A stretch of DNA of 59,664 nucleotides from Ardenticatenales bacterium (GCA_020634795.1 JACKAZ010000015.1:1-59664); one strand, 5' to 3'; numbered from the stretch's first letter, positions 36,620-44,324 are shown. Translations and numbers: made by a program. The notes: generated from the sequence alone by a model not told the origin.

Positions 36620-36647
36620 TCAGACATCAGAGATCAGACGTCAGAGT
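36620..36647. repeat. TCAGANN heptamer array
   Basis: Four tandem heptamers TCAGACA, TCAGAGA, TCAGACG and TCAGAGT; inverted TCTGACA follows near 36675. Confidence 0.65.
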
Positions 36648-36748
36648 ACGGCAAGGCACTGTAACATCGCGGTGGTCTGACATCCGTCGTCTGTAATCTA
36701 CGCGGCTTGTATTCGCTCGTTATCTATCATATCATGGTTGACGAGACA

Positions 36749-37234
36749 CTAGTCCCAGCGCCCTTCATTCTTACGTATCCGATCCAACATGAGCGACTGC
36801 AACTGCTCTTGATCGTATGAATTGAGAAAGCGAAAGAGCCTATCGATCCGCTCTGCTAACAAGCCCGCTTCCCATTCGTAATCGTATATATGGCCGTCAA
36901 CAAACTTGGCCATCAACTGGCGCGACATCAACGCTCTGCCAGCCTCGACTTCCGCAAAACTCAGCGTTTCATACCATCCATAATCGCCAGTGCCGTGGAT
37001 CAATACCGAACGCGGCAACGGGCAATCGCTCCGCCCAAGGTAACTACCCGCCGCGCCATCTTGTAACACAAAGAGCAGCCAACCGATCTTTGCACTAACC
37101 ATCACACGACATTCATGTCCTTCGCGCTCTCCATCGCACTCAGTAAGCGTGAAGCCGTTCCGCTCGAGTATCGGTCCAAATAGTCGTTCGGTTTCGTCGA
37201 TGAAGGATTGGCATTCGTTACAGTTAGTGGGCAT
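36749..37234 (-). CDS. putative immunity-type protein, family B copy 1
   Basis: A 161-residue soluble protein I cannot assign to a named family. It is clearly paralogous to the next gene (37316): both have CxxC near the start (CNECQSFI), GFTLTEC, IGWLLFV.QDGAA, GTGDYGWY and YEWEAGLLAERIDRLF. An alpha/beta globular domain with an N-terminal Cys cluster is likely. Its position at the end of a WXG100-toxin locus and its tandem duplication suggest an immunity role, which is an inference. The composition is less GC-rich than core genes. Confidence 0.65.
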   Translation of the reverse strand: MPTNCNECQSFIDETERLFGPILERNGFTLTECDGEREGHECRVMVSAKIGWLLFVLQDGAAGSYLGRSDCPLPRSVLIHGTGDYGWYETLSFAEVEAGRALMSRQLMAKFVDGHIYDYEWEAGLLAERIDRLFRFLNSYDQEQLQSLMLDRIRKNEGRWD

Positions 37235-37315
37235 GTTGTCGCTCCCAAGTTACTTATGGCAATATCTCTGACGCATTCACTAAGAGCCCCACACCGTGGC
37301 CCGCTGCCCCACCGA

Positions 37316-37804
37316 TCACCAAATCGTCGGCTGCTGTTCCAACGCCTTTGCCAATTGTTGTCGGACAATCTGTGGCGCCGTAGCGGCCAAGTAGGCAAAT
37401 AGCCGCTCCGCACGCTCGGCCAGCAGCGCCGCTTCCCACTCATAGCTTGAGGCGTCTCCTTTTGCGAAGTCGCGCCACATGCGGTCCGAGACCAAGCGCG
37501 TGGCGGCCTCCGCTTCGGCCAGCGCGATGCTGTAGTACCACCCGTATTCCCCCGTGCCGCGTAGCAGCTCGAACGGGGGAAAGGTGGCCTCTCTGGTGCC
37601 CAAGCAGCAAAAGGCGGCCCCATCCTGCCACACAAAGAGCAATTGACCGATGCTCGCGCAATACATCACCTGACATTCACTCCCCCGTCCGCTCTCCTCG
37701 CCATAGCATTCCGCGAGGGTGAATCCGTATTTGCCGAGGGTGGTTCCGAACAACTGCTCGGTACTTCGGATGAAATCCTTACACGGCTGACATGGGTTGT
37801 CCAT
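37316..37804 (-). CDS. putative immunity-type protein, family B copy 2
   Basis: A 162-residue paralogue of 36749, starting MDNPCQPCKDFIRSTEQLFG. The shared positions cover the whole length with only one small gap, so the pair arose by tandem duplication. An extra Cys pair appears at FCCLG. It lies 81 bases upstream of copy 1 in the same direction. No signal peptide or membrane segment. I do not recognise the fold. Confidence 0.65.
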   Translation of the reverse strand: MDNPCQPCKDFIRSTEQLFGTTLGKYGFTLAECYGEESGRGSECQVMYCASIGQLLFVWQDGAAFCCLGTREATFPPFELLRGTGEYGWYYSIALAEAEAATRLVSDRMWRDFAKGDASSYEWEAALLAERAERLFAYLAATAPQIVRQQLAKALEQQPTIW

Positions 37805-38101
37805 GCCTTACCTTATCTTGATTCTGGTTACGGCCCCAAACCCGGTACATCCGTTACGTATGCCCGCCGCCCGTGCGCAGCCAGCGGGTGCCCTTTCGGC
37901 GATGCGGCTATTCGTAAGCGGTTCGTTGCAGGGGGTGTATTTCGCCCGGGGTGTTGAGAGTTGTCGTGGGCTGCGTCGCACGTCGTCATCCGCTCTGTCT
38001 GATTCGAGAGCGGGGCACGCCGCCCCTTACCGTGATCGCAAGACTCCGCGGTTGACCCATCGCCCCTCGTGGGTCGTAGCCACGCGAGGTGTGGGCCGAA
38101 T
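37805..38101. other. spacer within the toxin island
   Basis: No gene seen between the two putative immunity families; composition is ordinary and I see no repeat. Confidence 0.5.
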
Positions 38102-38416
38102 CTATGAGTCCACAATCACGCCATCCTTCATGCGCTTGTAAACGACGTGGTACGAGCTGGCCAGCTCTTCCTGCAACTGCTTCCAGAGCCGCACCCCTTC
38201 CGCGTCGAATTGCTCAACCGCCTTGATCGATCTGAAGCCCGATTCGGCGGGATCCGCTTCGTTGTAGACCGCATCAAAGTCGTCGGCCCACGCCAGCAGA
38301 TCGTAGATCAGCGCTTGGCTCAGCGGGAGCGTCGCGGGATCGATGTCCCCCACGCGGTCACCGCTGTTCCACCAGAGCGGGTAGCAGAAATAGTCGGGAC
38401 TAAGTCGTATACTCTC
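38102..38416 (-). CDS. putative immunity-type protein, family A copy 3
   Basis: A 104-residue acidic protein, MESIRLSPDYFCYPLWWNSG, nearly identical to the gene at 38992 from end to end (GDIDPATLPLSQ, LLAWADDFDAVYNEADP, FDAEGVRLWKQLQEEL, VVYKRMKDGVIV). An ATG six bases earlier (38422) is also usable. Similar small proteins are common beside secreted toxins in actinobacteria, from memory. The high identity to its sister copy points to recent duplication. Confidence 0.7.
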   Translation of the reverse strand, partial: ESIRLSPDYFCYPLWWNSGDRVGDIDPATLPLSQALIYDLLAWADDFDAVYNEADPAESGFRSIKAVEQFDAEGVRLWKQLQEELASSYHVVYKRMKDGVIVDS

Positions 38417-38486
38417 CATCCTCATCCTTCTTGTTTGGCAGTTGATACGTCTCCAGCCCAGATCGCTTTTTGCGCGCGTCGGCTTG

Positions 38487-38807
38487 CTAGGATTCCTCAC
38501 CAGCCGTGGTCCGCTCTAAAGATTGGTAGATCATCTTGTACGGTCCACCCAGCTCATCTTGTAGGCGCTGGAACAACGCCCATCCCCCTTCATTGAAGCA
38601 ATCTATCGCTTAGTCGGACAGAGGCATAGACATATTGGGACGATCATGGCTGTAGGTCCCGTTCCAGCTATCGGCCCACGCCAAGAGATCCGTCACAAGT
38701 TATTCGCTGATTGGCAATGTGGCAGGGTCGATATCGCCATAGTTGTGCGGGTCGTGGCCCCATGATGGATAACACAGATATCCAACCATCACCCGCATTG
38801 TTTGCAT
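38487..38807 (-). pseudogene. family A immunity-type gene, copy 2, with two stop codons
   Basis: The frame from ATG 38807 to TAG 38487 keeps 106 codons and aligns with both sister genes (YLCYPSWG, YGDIDPATLPISE, LVTDLLAWADSWNGTYS, LFQRLQDELGGPYKMIYQ). It is interrupted only by TAA at 38700-38702 and TAA at 38610-38612. No frameshift is present, so it died by point mutation. It is more diverged than the other two copies are from each other. Confidence 0.75.
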
Positions 38808-38991
38808 AGATCTCTCCCGCTGAATCCATTGTCACCGATCGGGAAGGTCGCGAAAGAAGGTAGACAGATAGGGTGGCAAATAATCGAATTGAGTCGTTCC
38901 CCAATCGCGCTGTAGTGCCGTGCAAAGATCACCGTGTCGATCGGCGTCGGAGCAGTGGGCCGATTCTCGATTCACATTTCGTTGCGACCTG

Positions 38992-39306
38992 CTACGCCAC
39001 GATCACGCCATCCTTCATGCGCTTGTAAACGATTCGGTATTTGCCAGCTAACTCGTCCTGCAACCGTCGCCACAGCCGCATTCCTTCCGCGTCGAATTGC
39101 TCAACTGCTTCGCTCGATCTGAAGCCCGATTCGGCGGGATCCGCTTCGTTGTAGACCGCATCAAACTCGTCGGCCCACGCCAGCAGATCGTCGATCAGCG
39201 GTTGGCTCAACGGGAGGGTCGCGGGATCAATGTCACCCACGCGCTCGCCGCTGTTCCACCAAAGGGGGTAGCAGAAATAGTCGGGTCGTAGTCGTATACT
39301 CTCCAT
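38992..39306 (-). CDS. putative immunity-type protein, family A copy 1
   Basis: A 104-residue acidic protein and the first gene after the WXG100-headed toxin (118 bases downstream), the usual place of a cognate immunity gene. Conserved core: FCYPLWWNSGERVGDIDP, FDAVYNEADPAESGF, FDAEGMRLWRRLQDELAG and IVYKRMKDG. No signal peptide or membrane segment, so it would act in the cytoplasm against a toxin arriving from a sister cell. Confidence 0.7.
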   Translation of the reverse strand: MESIRLRPDYFCYPLWWNSGERVGDIDPATLPLSQPLIDDLLAWADEFDAVYNEADPAESGFRSSEAVEQFDAEGMRLWRRLQDELAGKYRIVYKRMKDGVIVA

Positions 39307-39423
39307 GGATATTCCTTCGCACGTATTCTTTCCTTCGTCCGACGGGTAGTCGTCACTTCCTTACGCAATCAATCGTCTATCAGTCGCTATACGACTTCCA
39401 AAGGCTGATAATTTACCCGCTGT

Positions 39424-40635
39424 TTAGGGAACCGAGACCGGATTTGCCCCCACAACGAAGCCATTGTCACCAACGGTAATCGCGATACGATGAACCTCGC
39501 CGTTGACTACCACTTCGTAGATGGGTCGCCCAGTACCACGCCCCTGGTACCCTACGATCTTTCCGTGCTCTACGGCATCCATAATTACGTCGGGGATCTG
39601 TTGAGGGGGAATGCCTCGTCGTGCAAAGTCTCCCGCATGCTCCTCCAAGATATGCTTAAGGCCCGCCGGACGAGGGCTTACCGCACTGGTACTGCCCGTC
39701 TCCAAGAAGACAACCTTGCCACTCGGATCGCGCGTGACGGCGACGATCTCGTCGGGCGCGTGCTTGATCCCATTTTCGGCAAGCTCGGAAATGAGATTAT
39801 TCTGAGTCACCGTCCGTTCTGCCGATTCCTGCAGGATTGAAGATGCCACATCGTCGACACTCGAAGTCAGATTACCCGCCTCGTCAACGAAGCGTCCCAT
39901 GCGGCCAGCGTCATCCACCACGCTACCAGCCCGCGCCGCATCATCGGCAACACTGCCCAACCGCGCTGCATCGTCCACCACGTTGCCCGCGCGGGCCACA
40001 TCATCCGCCAGTGACGCGCCTCGCAACCCCTTGGCCAGCTTGTCTAACCCCTTGGCCCCCAGCACGGTGGTCAGGATTGCCATCGTGCCCCGGCCAATGG
40101 CGCGCCACGGACGGCCATTGTTCCAGTCCTCTACGTAGGGCTGCTTGATCGCTTCCCACAGCTCTCCCGGATGGGTGATCCCGTACCACAGCCCCTTCGC
40201 CGTCTCGATCGGATGGGTCACCGCCGTCCAGAGACCCGTCACCATGTCTTTCCCTTCCGCCCACATCCCGCTGAAGAAATCACCGACATGTCCCCAGAAG
40301 CCCTTGCCCTCTTCGTTGGCTGCCACCATCTCGCCAGCAAAAAGCGCGGCGGCCTCTTCTTCGGCACTGCGCAGAATGTCGCGGATCTGCAAGGTGACCT
40401 TGCTGGCCTCGGCCAGCGCCTCACTCAGTCGCTGACAGGCGGGCAGCACCTCGCCCTCCATCTCTTGAACGAACTGATCCGCCCCCTTGCCAACCCACCC
40501 CTCACCGCGCAGCGCATCGACCCGCTGCGCCATGCCTCGGCGCAGCTCGCCCATCGCCTGAGCGCGTTCCTCAAAGCGTTGCGAGATCGCTTCCAATTGC
40601 TCATAGTTCGCCTGAATCACGGCTGCACTGCTCAT
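39424..40635 (-). CDS. WXG100-headed polymorphic toxin with C-terminal nuclease-like domain
   Basis: A 403-residue protein with three parts. Residues 1-105 form a helical hairpin with Trp47-Val-Gly49 at the turn, as in ESX/type VII secretion substrates. About 110-310 is a pretoxin region containing TAVTHPIETAKGLWYGITHP and degenerate repeats of VVDDAARxGS near 220-275. The last 85 residues (KHILEEHAGDFARRG, IYEVVVNGEVHRIAI, ending GFVVGANPVS) resemble BECR-type RNase toxins such as those of the colicin E5/barnase-like group; this assignment is by pattern only. No type VII secretion apparatus is in the window. Small putative immunity genes follow downstream. Confidence 0.75.
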   Translation of the reverse strand: MSSAAVIQANYEQLEAISQRFEERAQAMGELRRGMAQRVDALRGEGWVGKGADQFVQEMEGEVLPACQRLSEALAEASKVTLQIRDILRSAEEEAAALFAGEMVAANEEGKGFWGHVGDFFSGMWAEGKDMVTGLWTAVTHPIETAKGLWYGITHPGELWEAIKQPYVEDWNNGRPWRAIGRGTMAILTTVLGAKGLDKLAKGLRGASLADDVARAGNVVDDAARLGSVADDAARAGSVVDDAGRMGRFVDEAGNLTSSVDDVASSILQESAERTVTQNNLISELAENGIKHAPDEIVAVTRDPSGKVVFLETGSTSAVSPRPAGLKHILEEHAGDFARRGIPPQQIPDVIMDAVEHGKIVGYQGRGTGRPIYEVVVNGEVHRIAITVGDNGFVVGANPVSVP

Positions 40636-40665
40636 ATGCCTCCTTTTTTCGCCAAGCTCATGGCT

Positions 40666-40803
40666 CTACCCATAGACTGGGGCAGATTGACGCACGTTCG
40701 AAATCCCACGGACGCGCCACCCATCAATCCGCAGCGCCGGATATCCAATCGACTGGATGACAACGCTGGCGCTTGCTTCACCGCTTCGATGATCAAGATC
40801 CAT
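40666..40803 (-). CDS. possible 45-aa small protein between the toxin and its upstream gene
   Basis: ATG at 40803, six bases after the stop of the 221-aa gene, TAG at 40666-40668. It reads MDLDHRSGEASASVVIQSIG and looks like two beta strands. No clear ribosome-binding site. It could be a real coupled small protein or the leftover C-terminus of the upstream gene in another frame. Confidence 0.25.
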   Translation of the reverse strand: MDLDHRSGEASASVVIQSIGYPALRIDGWRVRGISNVRQSAPVYG

Positions 40804-40809
40804 CTCGAC

Positions 40810-41475
40810 TCAACGCACCATCTCGCTCAATCGCCTCGCCAGTGCGGCGCGGCTAATCGTCCTCGCGCGCTCGTCGCTCTGCGCATCGACCAGCCACAGC
40901 GCTCCCTCCGCGATCAGCCAGAGCAATGCCGCTTGCGCGTCGTCCGTCGCGTTGTTGACCATCAGCATTGTATTGACCATCTCAGCACGCGGTAAAAGTA
41001 ACGCCAACGGTTCGCTTTCGCCTTCGCGCCCTGCCCCATCGTTCGTCGTGGTCTCGTCAAGCAGCCAGTTCAACGCATCGCTCAGTTCGGAGAACGAGGC
41101 AAGCTGCCGACTCTCATCGTGGCGCAGCCCCTCTGCAATCGTTCCCTCATCCCCCAAATGCAGCGCGAATTGCCGCCATGTGGGTTCGGGCGCTTGGCTC
41201 TGGATGATCATCTTCCACCCCGGCGTCAACATGGCTGCCAGCAGGTTGGCCAGCGCGGGCGCGACCGCCGCTTCCGGCCCTTCATCATAAAGTTGCGCTG
41301 CCGTCAGTTCACGTCGCGCCTCTGCGATCTCTTGGCGGCTCAGCTTCAGCTCACGCAGGCTCGCGCGGTCAAGGGTGAATGGATCGCCGATCGCCGTGGC
41401 CATCACCACGGCAAACTGCGCCTTGGTCAGCGCAAAGGGGGTGCTAGCAACACTGTCGTGGAAAGGTTGGCTCAT
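40810..41475 (-). CDS. uncharacterised protein upstream of the WXG100 toxin, candidate secretion partner
   Basis: A 221-residue soluble protein beginning MSQPFHDSVASTPFALTKAQF. The first 70 residues look like a winged-helix-type small domain (LRELKLSRQEIAEARREL); the rest is alternating helix and strand with LGDEGTIAEGLRHDESRQL. Its position just before a WXG100 substrate and its size recall the EspG-type chaperones of mycobacterial ESX loci, but I see no sequence motif that proves it. The extended -10 at 41710 lies 235 bases upstream. Confidence 0.6.
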   Translation of the reverse strand: MSQPFHDSVASTPFALTKAQFAVVMATAIGDPFTLDRASLRELKLSRQEIAEARRELTAAQLYDEGPEAAVAPALANLLAAMLTPGWKMIIQSQAPEPTWRQFALHLGDEGTIAEGLRHDESRQLASFSELSDALNWLLDETTTNDGAGREGESEPLALLLPRAEMVNTMLMVNNATDDAQAALLWLIAEGALWLVDAQSDERARTISRAALARRLSEMVR

Positions 41476-41858
41476 TTTGGTTCCTTGCGGGTCGCTCCCA
41501 ATCGAAAGGCAGCCTGACGGGTTATCTCGAAGCCGAGATAGCTTCGGTCTGCTCCACCATCAGGGGGGATGAAGCGACGGCTGTTGGTCGACGATCTGCG
41601 AAAGCCTCGGTTGCCGCATCGACAGATGGCGGGCCGGCCCGAGACACACGGCGCATCATCTATCTTATAAGGGCCGCCAGCAATTGATTGAGATGATGTC
41701 ATGCAATCTAGTATACCAGAGTTCAGCTTGGAAATCTTGGCGATTTCGTGAAGATTTGGGGGCTGTTTTCGGGCCATTTCGCCCGTTTGGGGGCCAATTT
41801 ATGAACAAAGTATGAAAGTATGACGAATTTATGAAGAAAGTGTGAAGGCGGGATCGAT
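41476..41858. other. regulatory spacer upstream of the toxin operon
   Basis: No persuasive gene. It contains an extended -10 promoter (41710-41718) and three 30-bp tandem repeats (41797-41870) upstream of it. A hairpin CGGGC/GCCCG lies at about 41770-41785. Confidence 0.6.
41710..41718 (-). promoter_or_regulatory. extended -10 promoter of the toxin operon
   Basis: TGGTATACT on the minus strand, identical to the element before gltX. The 5' leader to the 221-aa gene would be about 230 bases. Confidence 0.45.
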
Positions 41859-41870
41859 TTATGACGAGAC
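41797..41870. repeat. three tandem 30-bp repeats
   Basis: ATTTATGA recurs at exact 30-base steps (41797, 41827, 41857). The first two copies share ATTTATGAASAAAGTRTGAA; the third is partial and reaches the ABA4-like gene end. They lie upstream of the promoter at 41710, where operator sites would be expected. Confidence 0.7.
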
Positions 41871-42299
41871 CGAGCCAGCGCCACGTACCGAGCCGCCCCA
41901 CGGTCGCACGATCAGATAGAGCAGCAGCCCCAGCGGCCCCGCCATCAACGTCGCAAAAAGCAACGCCCCGCTCAGCCAGACGCTGATCCCGCGCGGCTGG
42001 CTGTCGAGGTAGATCCAGCGCCCCGCGAAGAGATCGAGCGCCAGCATGTGCGCCCAGACCGTGGTCGTGCCCGCGGGCGTGCCCAGCGCCTCGGCAAGGG
42101 AATCCAGCGAAAGCGCTGACAGTTCAGCGACGAGCGCTGGCAGTTGCGGGACCACGAGCAAGGCATAGCAAAGCGCGATCGGCGCCACGATCCATGGGGA
42201 CGCCATGAGGCGCCGCGTGGCCGACCAGCGTGGGACAGCGATCATCAGTGCCCAAAAGGGCATCACGAGCAGGTTGGTGAGCAGAAAAATCGTTTCCAT
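41859..42299 (-). CDS. ABA4-like family membrane protein (DUF4281)
   Basis: A 146-residue protein with four hydrophobic helices. It shows the family pattern throughout: TNLLVMPFWALMIAVPRW, then WAHMLALDLFAGRWIYLD and GPLGLLLYLIVRPW. The plant member ABA4 is needed for neoxanthin synthesis; bacterial members are of unknown role, often in carotenoid-making organisms. The ATG follows AAGGAGGCAAGCG, an excellent site. It is a single gene, divergent from the DUF1801 gene. Confidence 0.85.
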   Translation of the reverse strand: METIFLLTNLLVMPFWALMIAVPRWSATRRLMASPWIVAPIALCYALLVVPQLPALVAELSALSLDSLAEALGTPAGTTTVWAHMLALDLFAGRWIYLDSQPRGISVWLSGALLFATLMAGPLGLLLYLIVRPWGGSVRGAGSVSS

Positions 42300-42414
42300 C
42301 GCTTGCCTCCTTCGCGTGCAGCGCTGGCGCGGGACCGTGTCGCAGAGTTGCGCTATCCTATCCTCACCTACCCAGTTCTACAATTTCACGGAAGCATCTT
42401 CTGAAGGAGCGACC

Positions 42415-42834
42415 ATGTCCGACCTAAAAACGAGAAGAAATGATGGCGACGTAGACGACTATCTGGAGAAGGTCGAGCCGAAGCAAAAGCGTCAGGATTG
42501 CCTTGCCCTTCGCGCCATGATGGAGGAGATCACCGGCGAGCCTGCCATGATGTGGGGCGATTCGATCGTCGGCTTCGGCAGTTATCATTATGTTTACGCT
42601 TCTGGGCGAGAAGGCGATTGGCTGCTGACGGGATTCGCACCGCGCCAGCGCAACCTCACCATTCATATCATGGCGGGCTTTGATAACTACGGCGAACTGC
42701 TCGATCGTCTCGGTAAGCACAAAACGTCCGTCTCCTGCCTCTACATCAACAAGTTGGCCGATGTCGACGAAGAGGTGCTGCGCGAGTTGATCGCCCATTC
42801 CGTCGCCGAGATGCGGACGCGCTATCAGGACTAA
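42415..42834 (+). CDS. DUF1801-family protein
   Basis: A 139-residue protein of the YdhG/DUF1801 group: DDYLEKVEPKQKRQDCLALR, GEPAMMWGDSIVGFGSYHY, then FAPRQRNLTIHIM and YINKLADVDEEVLRELI. Members have a YdhG-like alpha/beta fold; the molecular role is not established. The start at 42415 follows GAAGGAGCGACC; the frame is open upstream, but that part is not like the family. Confidence 0.88.
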   Translation: MSDLKTRRNDGDVDDYLEKVEPKQKRQDCLALRAMMEEITGEPAMMWGDSIVGFGSYHYVYASGREGDWLLTGFAPRQRNLTIHIMAGFDNYGELLDRLGKHKTSVSCLYINKLADVDEEVLRELIAHSVAEMRTRYQD

Positions 42835-42847
42835 CCGCGGCTCGTAG

Positions 42848-42868
42848 GGGCGGGCCTTGTGCCCGCCC
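42848..42868. terminator. GC-rich hairpin after the DUF1801 gene
   Basis: A perfect 8-bp stem GGGCGGGC / GCCCGCCC with a 5-base loop, 14 bases after the stop. There is no T run, so it may be a repeat-derived hairpin or weak terminator. The flanking GTAGG and CCTAC extend the symmetry. Confidence 0.45.
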
Positions 42869-43209
42869 GCGGACCGACCTACAAGGGCTGTTAGCCACCG
42901 AGTAGCGTCGAACCCACGAACAGGGCCACGCTTCCCCATTCCTGCTCCAACTGTGGGGCGCGCGGCCTTGCCAAAAGATTGCTCACGCCATGCCTATCCC
43001 TGTCTGTTCGGGGTGTACGCACGAGTGGTGCAGCCTAAGCGTTTACAGCCGTTTATCGGCCCGTTGCGCGTTGCCTGTCGGTCTCCGACAGGGGCTGTCC
43101 AAGGATAGTATCACTGATCTCGCAGCGCCCTTAGCGCCTGCTGGGGTCGAATCGCGCCTCTCTACCACGTTGCCCAACTGCTGAGTGTACCCCTCTGTCC
43201 GAACAGCTA

Positions 43210-43238
43210 TTGACAACCTTATCCAAACCGTGTATGCT
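43210..43238 (+). promoter_or_regulatory. sigma-70-type promoter
   Basis: TTGACA, 17 bases, TATGCT, 36 bases before the recombinase-like start. Confidence 0.75.
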
Positions 43239-43274
43239 AGTCACGTATAGTATCGCTACACGAAGGAGGCGGTG

Positions 43275-44240
43275 ATGAGCGCGATTCGACATGATCCCAC
43301 CCAACCCGCACTGTTCGAAATCGAAGCCGACGGCAGCCTCGGCCCGCCCGTCACCGTCCGCCAGCCGCTGAGCGGCGGTTCCAGTTTGGCGGCGGCCATC
43401 GGTGCGTGGCAGGATTCGCTGAAGCGGCGCCAGCTCTCTGAAAACACGATCAAATCGTTCCGCAGCGATATGAATCTGCTCGCCCGTTACTACGGCCGCG
43501 CCACCCCGCTCCACAAGCTCGATACGCAAGCGCTACAAACCTTTTTGCGCTACCTGCTGGAAGGACGCGACGCCCCCTGCTCCCCTAAAAGCTACCAGCG
43601 CCGCGTCACCACGCTCAAAAGCTTCTTCAAATGGCTCCACGAGAACGATATATTGCCCAGCGATCCGGCTGCCACGCTGATCCATCCCACGATCCGTGTG
43701 CCCCTGCCAGAAATCCTCTTCGACAAAGATATCGAAGCGCTGCGCGACGCGGCAACCGCAATTCGACACGACGAGGAATCACCGGACGTACGGCCTCATC
43801 TCTTGCTCTCCCTACTGCTGAAAACGGGAATGAAGAAGAGCGAGGTCATGCAGTTGGCCCCTGACCACCTCGACTTCAACGATCCGAGTGGCCCGGTGCT
43901 CTACGTCCGCTACGCCAACCCGCGTTACGCGCTGAAGGAACGCAAGTTGGCGCTGCCGGAGGATTTTGAGAGCGCCTACCGCGATTATGTCGCGCAGTAT
44001 GAGCCGAAGGAGACGCTCTTCGATTGCACGGCCCGCAATTTGGAATACGTCTTGACGGCACTGGCCGAAGCCGCTGGGGTAAAAGCGATCTCCTTCGAGA
44101 TGCTGCGGATGACCAGCGCGGTCCACGATCACCGCGACGGCATGGACGAGGACCACCTTCGCCAAAAGATGGGGTTGAGCGAGATCACTTGGCGCAACAC
44201 AGGGCCGCGCATCGCCAAGCTGGCCGAGCCGGGGTTGTAG
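43275..44240 (+). CDS. XerC/XerD-like tyrosine recombinase relative lacking catalytic residues
   Basis: A 321-residue protein with a core-binding domain (about 30-135: SENTIKSFRSDMNLLARYY, SYQRRVTTLKSFFKWLHEN) and a catalytic-type domain after it. The catalytic positions are changed. The first Arg in TGxR is Lys (TGMKKSEV), His-x-x-Arg reads FEMLR, the second His is Met, and no Tyr sits at the end (KMGLSEITWRNTG). Only the Lys of ALKERKLALP and the HxxR Arg remain. It probably binds DNA without recombining it. The ATG has GAAGGAGG upstream and a textbook promoter. Confidence 0.8.
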   Translation: MSAIRHDPTQPALFEIEADGSLGPPVTVRQPLSGGSSLAAAIGAWQDSLKRRQLSENTIKSFRSDMNLLARYYGRATPLHKLDTQALQTFLRYLLEGRDAPCSPKSYQRRVTTLKSFFKWLHENDILPSDPAATLIHPTIRVPLPEILFDKDIEALRDAATAIRHDEESPDVRPHLLLSLLLKTGMKKSEVMQLAPDHLDFNDPSGPVLYVRYANPRYALKERKLALPEDFESAYRDYVAQYEPKETLFDCTARNLEYVLTALAEAAGVKAISFEMLRMTSAVHDHRDGMDEDHLRQKMGLSEITWRNTGPRIAKLAEPGL

Positions 44241-44280
44241 CCCTACATTCCGTCACATAGAGCGCACGATCAAAACGCAA

Positions 44281-44324
44281 GGTGCAAGGTGAAGGGGGTA
44301 TCTTTGCCCCTTGCCCCTTGCACC
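44281..44324. terminator. hairpin between convergent genes, candidate bidirectional terminator
   Basis: GGTGCAAGG pairs with CCTTGCACC (44316-44324), and AAGGGG pairs with CCCCTT inside. It is built from heptamer-like GCAAGGT and TGCCCCT units and lies between the ends of the recombinase-like and KorA-like genes. Confidence 0.5.

Larger units (their letters stand above)
36016..36748. other. repeat-rich spacer between IS630 and the toxin island
   Basis: No gene seen. Contents in order: a purine-rich tract at 36050-36100, a GATAGA microsatellite (36262-36290), the second copy of the 85-bp repeat (36402-36485), an AGCTCC array (36545-36570) and a TCAGANN heptamer array (36620-36647) with complementary TCTGACA units at 36675-36695. 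This density suggests a stretch where insertions are tolerated. Confidence 0.7.
42835..43274. other. spacer before the recombinase-like gene
   Basis: No gene seen. It has a strong GC hairpin at 42848-42868 and the promoter at 43210-43238. Confidence 0.6.

Noticed and set aside
38487..38807. Recoding of TAA in the family A pseudogene
   Set aside because: TAA ends many intact genes here, and the two sister copies have sense codons at these sites, so inactivation is simpler.
41472..41777. 101-codon minus-strand frame upstream of the toxin operon
   Set aside because: It overlaps the extended -10 promoter and leader, has biased composition and no family signal.
42848..42882. GC hairpin considered as a CRISPR repeat or attachment site
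   Set aside because: It occurs once here with no spacer array or flanking duplication; a hairpin repeat or weak terminator is enough to explain it.
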